A stretch of DNA of 64,000 nucleotides from Gymnorhina tibicen. Its lineage: Eukaryota; Chordata; Aves; Passeriformes; Artamidae. The notes under the pieces are model-generated. The model saw nothing but the letters and a program-made list of their open reading frames with translations, had not been told where the DNA came from and ran no database searches. Position 1 is the stretch's first letter. Every line of letters starts with the position of its first letter. Shown here piece after piece: positions 59,966-64,000 of this stretch. Both the position numbers and the translations under genes were made by a program. The stretch covers positions 3,416,935 to 3,480,934 of the forward strand of contig VXAZ01018984.1 of the NCBI GenBank assembly GCA_013399875.1, given 5' to 3'.

Positions 59966-62900
59966 CTGGGAAATAAACAGACTGATGTAAGACTAAATAA
60001 CAGTTTTCTTCTCCTATGCATGCAGTATTCAAGTAGTAATAACCCACGTTCAACCCTCAGTCACAAAAATTCTCCAGCATTAACAGAACCCACCAAATAC
60101 AAATAATACAAAACGTTCACAATGGCAATAAAGAATGTTGAGCACCTACTCCAGAAAAACTCTGGTTAAGAAAATAATGATCCATATTAATACTGTAGGC
60201 TCTACATCAATAAACTCAATGAGCTGGCATTAATCCATATGCTATGGGCAAGAGTTTGGTGTGTTTATAAAGATGACAGATCAATCAGTAGTTACAGGTT
60301 TATTAAAATAAATCAGCTATTAACACAATTTTGACAGGTTTAAGTCAGTGAAGCTGTTGTTAGGAAAGGAAGCTCTTTTTCCTTCCACAGGGTTGTTCAT
60401 AGTATCTCATGACCATATTATGAGAAGCACTACCAGCAAACATGTACACAAGCAAAACAGCTATGGAACTGATAGTGAACTCCTTTGTTCAGCTTCTCCT
60501 TGCAGTTAAAAAGTAAAACAAAACTGTTAGCAGCACTTATTACATCCTCAGAAAACAAATAAAGATTTCCTTCCCCAGATAAATGAGGTTACACTTCAAT
60601 ATTTTTTCAAAGAGTTAAACCATTTTCACCATACTACAATATAATATTCAGTTGTCCAAAACCATTTTGAAAACTGAAGAACGTATCCTTAAATATTCTG
60701 GCAAAGTCAAAGCTTCATCCGTTCGAGAAGCTCAGGAGCAAATAAACGTGTCTGCTTAATTACTCCAGCTTTCTATGGACAATTGGTGTTCTTGGATTGA
60801 GCACTCATGCCAATTTATACTTCTGATTAGGATGCAGCTGCAGTGGCTTATCTCTGTGCTTCTCTCCAAACCACAGAGAATAAAATCTTGAGGCAGTGAG
60901 CCTCAAGTAAGAGGCTGTACGGTCAACCATCACTGATAAGTTTGTTATGTCTCAAAGGCTTCAAAGCCGCTGCTGGAAATGGAAAATATAGTTCCACAAG
61001 CAATGCTTATGGTCTGGAGATCAGTAACTGGTATGAAAACCTTTAGATGACCCAGTGGTAGTGCTGGAGGCTCCTCCCCCTTCCTTTAAATCACCTACCC
61101 AGAGCCTCCCCATCACCACACAACCCTGGCTCAGGGGTATGGGTATTAACCTAACAAATATCAAGAGGGCCAGGATTACAAGATGTATTTAGCTTCCCAA
61201 CTGTCTAGGCAGCTTCATGCGTTCCATGTGTATTTACTTACAGATAACCATGCTTATACACATACAATGGCAACAGAAAAGGCTGAATATCCCGCAGTTT
61301 CTAACTGAAAACATGGGTTTTGACAATACTTGCTAAAATACTAGTCTTTTCACCTAGAATTCCATACTACACTACTGAAAAATTATACATTGCTGGCTGC
61401 CTTTCAGCAGCTTATTTTTCCTTATTTCACAACTTGCCAGTTTCTAGCATTCTGTTATTGTGCATATTTACCAAACCAGGTATATTTTCAACAATATTCA
61501 AAAGTCATCATCAAAAGACAATGGAAGGGAAAGCAAACTCAAATCACATTTAAAAGAAAAATGAAATCTGAATTCCCAAAGAGAAAAATAAACAAACCAC
61601 TCAGAATGGAAAGGTAGGAACCAATACAGACTTGCAATAAATGGATGGAAAACCAGAAACATGTGTTTGTAGTCAGCATGATATTCACATACACCTGGCA
61701 CAGACTGAGTGTCTGGTCTATCACCTGGTTCCAGGAAATTCTGTGATTTCATGCCACTGTCTCAAACTTCAGTAATTCCATCTAGAATCAAGCTATCTGG
61801 ATTATTCAGATTAAAAAGTCTCATCTTCTCCTAGGGACTAAAAATACATGAACTGCAAATGAAAACTTTCTGTGATAAATATTCTAAAGGAGTATGCTGA
61901 GCATAACACCAACAATAACACCAACAATCCCCTCTTCCCCATCCTGCAAAACCCTGAATCTTCTCAGCTGTGATTAAATAGCGTGGACTGTTCCGTAGCA
62001 GATACAAGCCAATTCCCTATTTAACAGCAAAACAGAGACCATAAGCACGTCTGCTGAAACTCCCAAACACATTACATCCACAGCAAAAGAATCCTACAGC
62101 AAACAATTACTTGATCACAGGAAGAAGCAGTATGAATACCCACCCAGCCACCCAGGCTTCAGCTGCAGCAGCGCAGCCAACAAGATCTGCTTGCAACTTA
62201 CAGATAGCAGGAGCTTGACAAATAAAAATCAAACACACAACACACCAAACCCAAATCATTTCAAACTGATTTTGAAAGCCCAAGCAGAATCCATCACAAA
62301 ACCAGTCATTACAAGCACAGCCACATGCAAAATGCCACAAGCTGGGATTTGAGTGGGATTCTCATTGAAGCAGATCTGTTTCAGCAACTATTTGGTAACT
62401 TTCTCTGTAACCGGTAATTTTTGGTAACTTTTTCTTCCTCAAAATGATCTTTAAGCTGCAGTGCTTGTCCATCTCAGCAATGAGCAGGCTAGCAGGCTGG
62501 TTATGAGGATTAAAGAACCTCCCAGAAAGTGGTTCTCTAGCACGAAGGAACTGACTGAGGCAGGCTGGGGTGAAGCTGTTGGCAGGAAAATGCAAGGCCA
62601 GGTTTCTCCCACCTGTACAGCCCACCTGCTATCAACCAGGCACGGATTTGGAACTGACAGTGGGAGTGCCTGGCTCAATACATATTTCTCCCCTACCAGT
62701 TTGTTTGTGTTGGATGTTTTTCACAAGAAGATATTTGTAGGAATGCTAACGTTTACAATGCACAACTCCTCCAAATTTCCTCTCTCCTTAGATTCTGGGA
62801 GTCTTCAATAGTGTGTGGTCCTTTGTGAATACAGAAACCTAAATGCTCAATACATACAAAAGCTTTTGGTTCCATGCAATACCGGAACATTATGATAAAT

Positions 62901-64000
62901 TGCAACATAAGGACTATATTGAGTAATTTCGCTACAAGAAAATTTAAATTTTTCACAGAAATTTAATTTAAAGTTTTCACAGAATACCATTATCAAAACC
63001 ATGCTCCTGGCAGTCCCTGTGTTTTTCAGTGTTTCAGGTTGACTAGCAAAGAAATCTAGATGCACTGGCAGAGCTCTCAATGGACTTTAAGTCGGTTCAC
63101 ATCAGGACATTTTTCTTGCAATGAGTCCTCTCCCTGTCTCCTCTTTATCTAAGGAAAGCAAGATCTGGAATCCTGTGCCCCATTCCTTTCACTCCTTGTA
63201 ATAAGAATGGACAGATTAAAGAACACTGAAAGGTGCACCTTCCAAGGACAAGTTCACTTCCCCTTCTCTTGGGACAGCGTGAAGTCACACAGACACTTAG
63301 CTGGAGATGGGATTGGGGTAGACAAGTCACAGGGTTAGGTGGTATGAACTCCTCGTGAACTGCTAGGGCATGCATTATCCATACACCCAAAATTCACACA
63401 AGATGACAGCCATAGCACATCCAAACAGGGACATTCACAAGGCAGAGAGCACAACACAGTGTAGGAAGACAAGTGGACAAATTAAAATAGTAAACTCTAG
63501 AGGCGCATAGACATGAACCTGACAGGTTGCTTGTTCTGGGGCAGAATTGACTCCCAGACCACACAGGAGTACTATTTCCACAGTTGCAAATCAGTTGCAT
63601 CGTGTGGAGGCAGCTTTTATGCTCCAGGACAAGGGAGTAAATTCAGGTGTAAATCATTTGTACGAACAAGCTCCGAGTGCAATGTCTCGGCACCGTTCAG
63701 CCCAAAGCCATGCAGGCTGCACAGTCACGGGGAAAAATGTTGCCGAAGCCAGAGGCCTCTCCCATCTCTCAGACACTTTTTAAAAAGAGCCTGTCTATCT
63801 CATGAGGACCAGCTGCCAGCTCCTCCCTCTACACAGACAGCTCACACACTCCCGGATGAGTGGGATGGGGCTTTGTCTCTTGCCTGAAAACAAGCTCAGT
63901 GACCTCCTGGCTTTCCAAAGTCTCATTTTAAAGTCCCAGCAACCCACGTTAAAAGCACACCACCTATGGAACATCCAGACAGTGCCAGCAGCCTCCCACT
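59966..64000 (-). other. Intron upstream of the PTPN13 start codon (5' UTR intron, partial)
   Basis: Because the start-codon exon begins with a splice acceptor, this 4 kb is intron of the 5' UTR. No CpG island, promoter or 5' UTR exon was recognised. The last 500 bases are moderately GC-richer. A direct repeat of aacaccaacaat occurs at about 61905-61928. Confidence 0.78.

Noticed and set aside
63400..64000. GC-richer right edge as a possible PTPN13 promoter or 5' UTR exon
   Set aside because: CpG density is low and there is no recognisable first-exon donor or initiator, so it does not look like a CpG-island promoter.
1..64000. tRNA, rRNA, snRNA genes, CRISPR arrays or prokaryotic operons
   Set aside because: No cloverleaf, conserved small-RNA phrase or regularly spaced repeat was seen on reading both strands; the window is a spliced vertebrate gene.

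Overview
The window is vertebrate nuclear DNA, almost certainly from a bird and probably a songbird. It has AT-rich introns, CR1-type LINE 3' ends finishing in ATTCTATG-like octamers, and one long LTR whose ends and layout resemble passerine endogenous retrovirus LTRs. There is no bacterial-style gene packing. A run of 596 N (21561-22156) is an assembly gap.

One protein-coding gene is supported: the 5' half of PTPN13 (PTP-BL / PTP-BAS / FAP-1, a large non-receptor tyrosine phosphatase) on the minus strand. I could place 18 coding exons, from the start codon at 59960 down to 1850. All 17 internal junctions have GT-AG borders and compatible phases. Together they give 3175 coding bases, about 1058 residues. 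In protein order: KIND domain (exons 1-4, residues about 1-180, 59960 to 45419), a divergent linker with short conserved islands (exons 5-9, 42407 to 10886), the FERM domain (exons 10-16, 9949 to 5715), and the serine-rich linker that precedes PDZ1 (exons 17-18, 2538 to 1850). The PDZ domains and the phosphatase domain lie beyond the left edge. The 5' UTR exon(s) and promoter lie beyond the right edge or were not recognised.

Layout: 1-11.1 kb holds exons 9-18, with the FERM exons tightly packed. From 11.1 to 60 kb the KIND and linker exons are separated by introns of 1.6-11.5 kb. Those introns hold three CR1 3' fragments (44.3, 47.9 and 49.6 kb) and the LTR at 21.3-22.7 kb, all antisense to the gene. 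60-64 kb is intron upstream of the start codon.

The most interesting unexplained item is a possible unannotated cassette exon at 55089-55262. It has good splice sites and a branch-point-like motif, a length of 174 nt, and is open in the correct phase. It would insert 58 residues near the start of the KIND domain. A perfect 15-nt microexon-like signal sits on the opposite strand 124 bases away. Smaller items are a recent 59-bp tandem duplication, several perfect inverted repeats, and a second, weaker cassette-exon candidate at 33009-33056.
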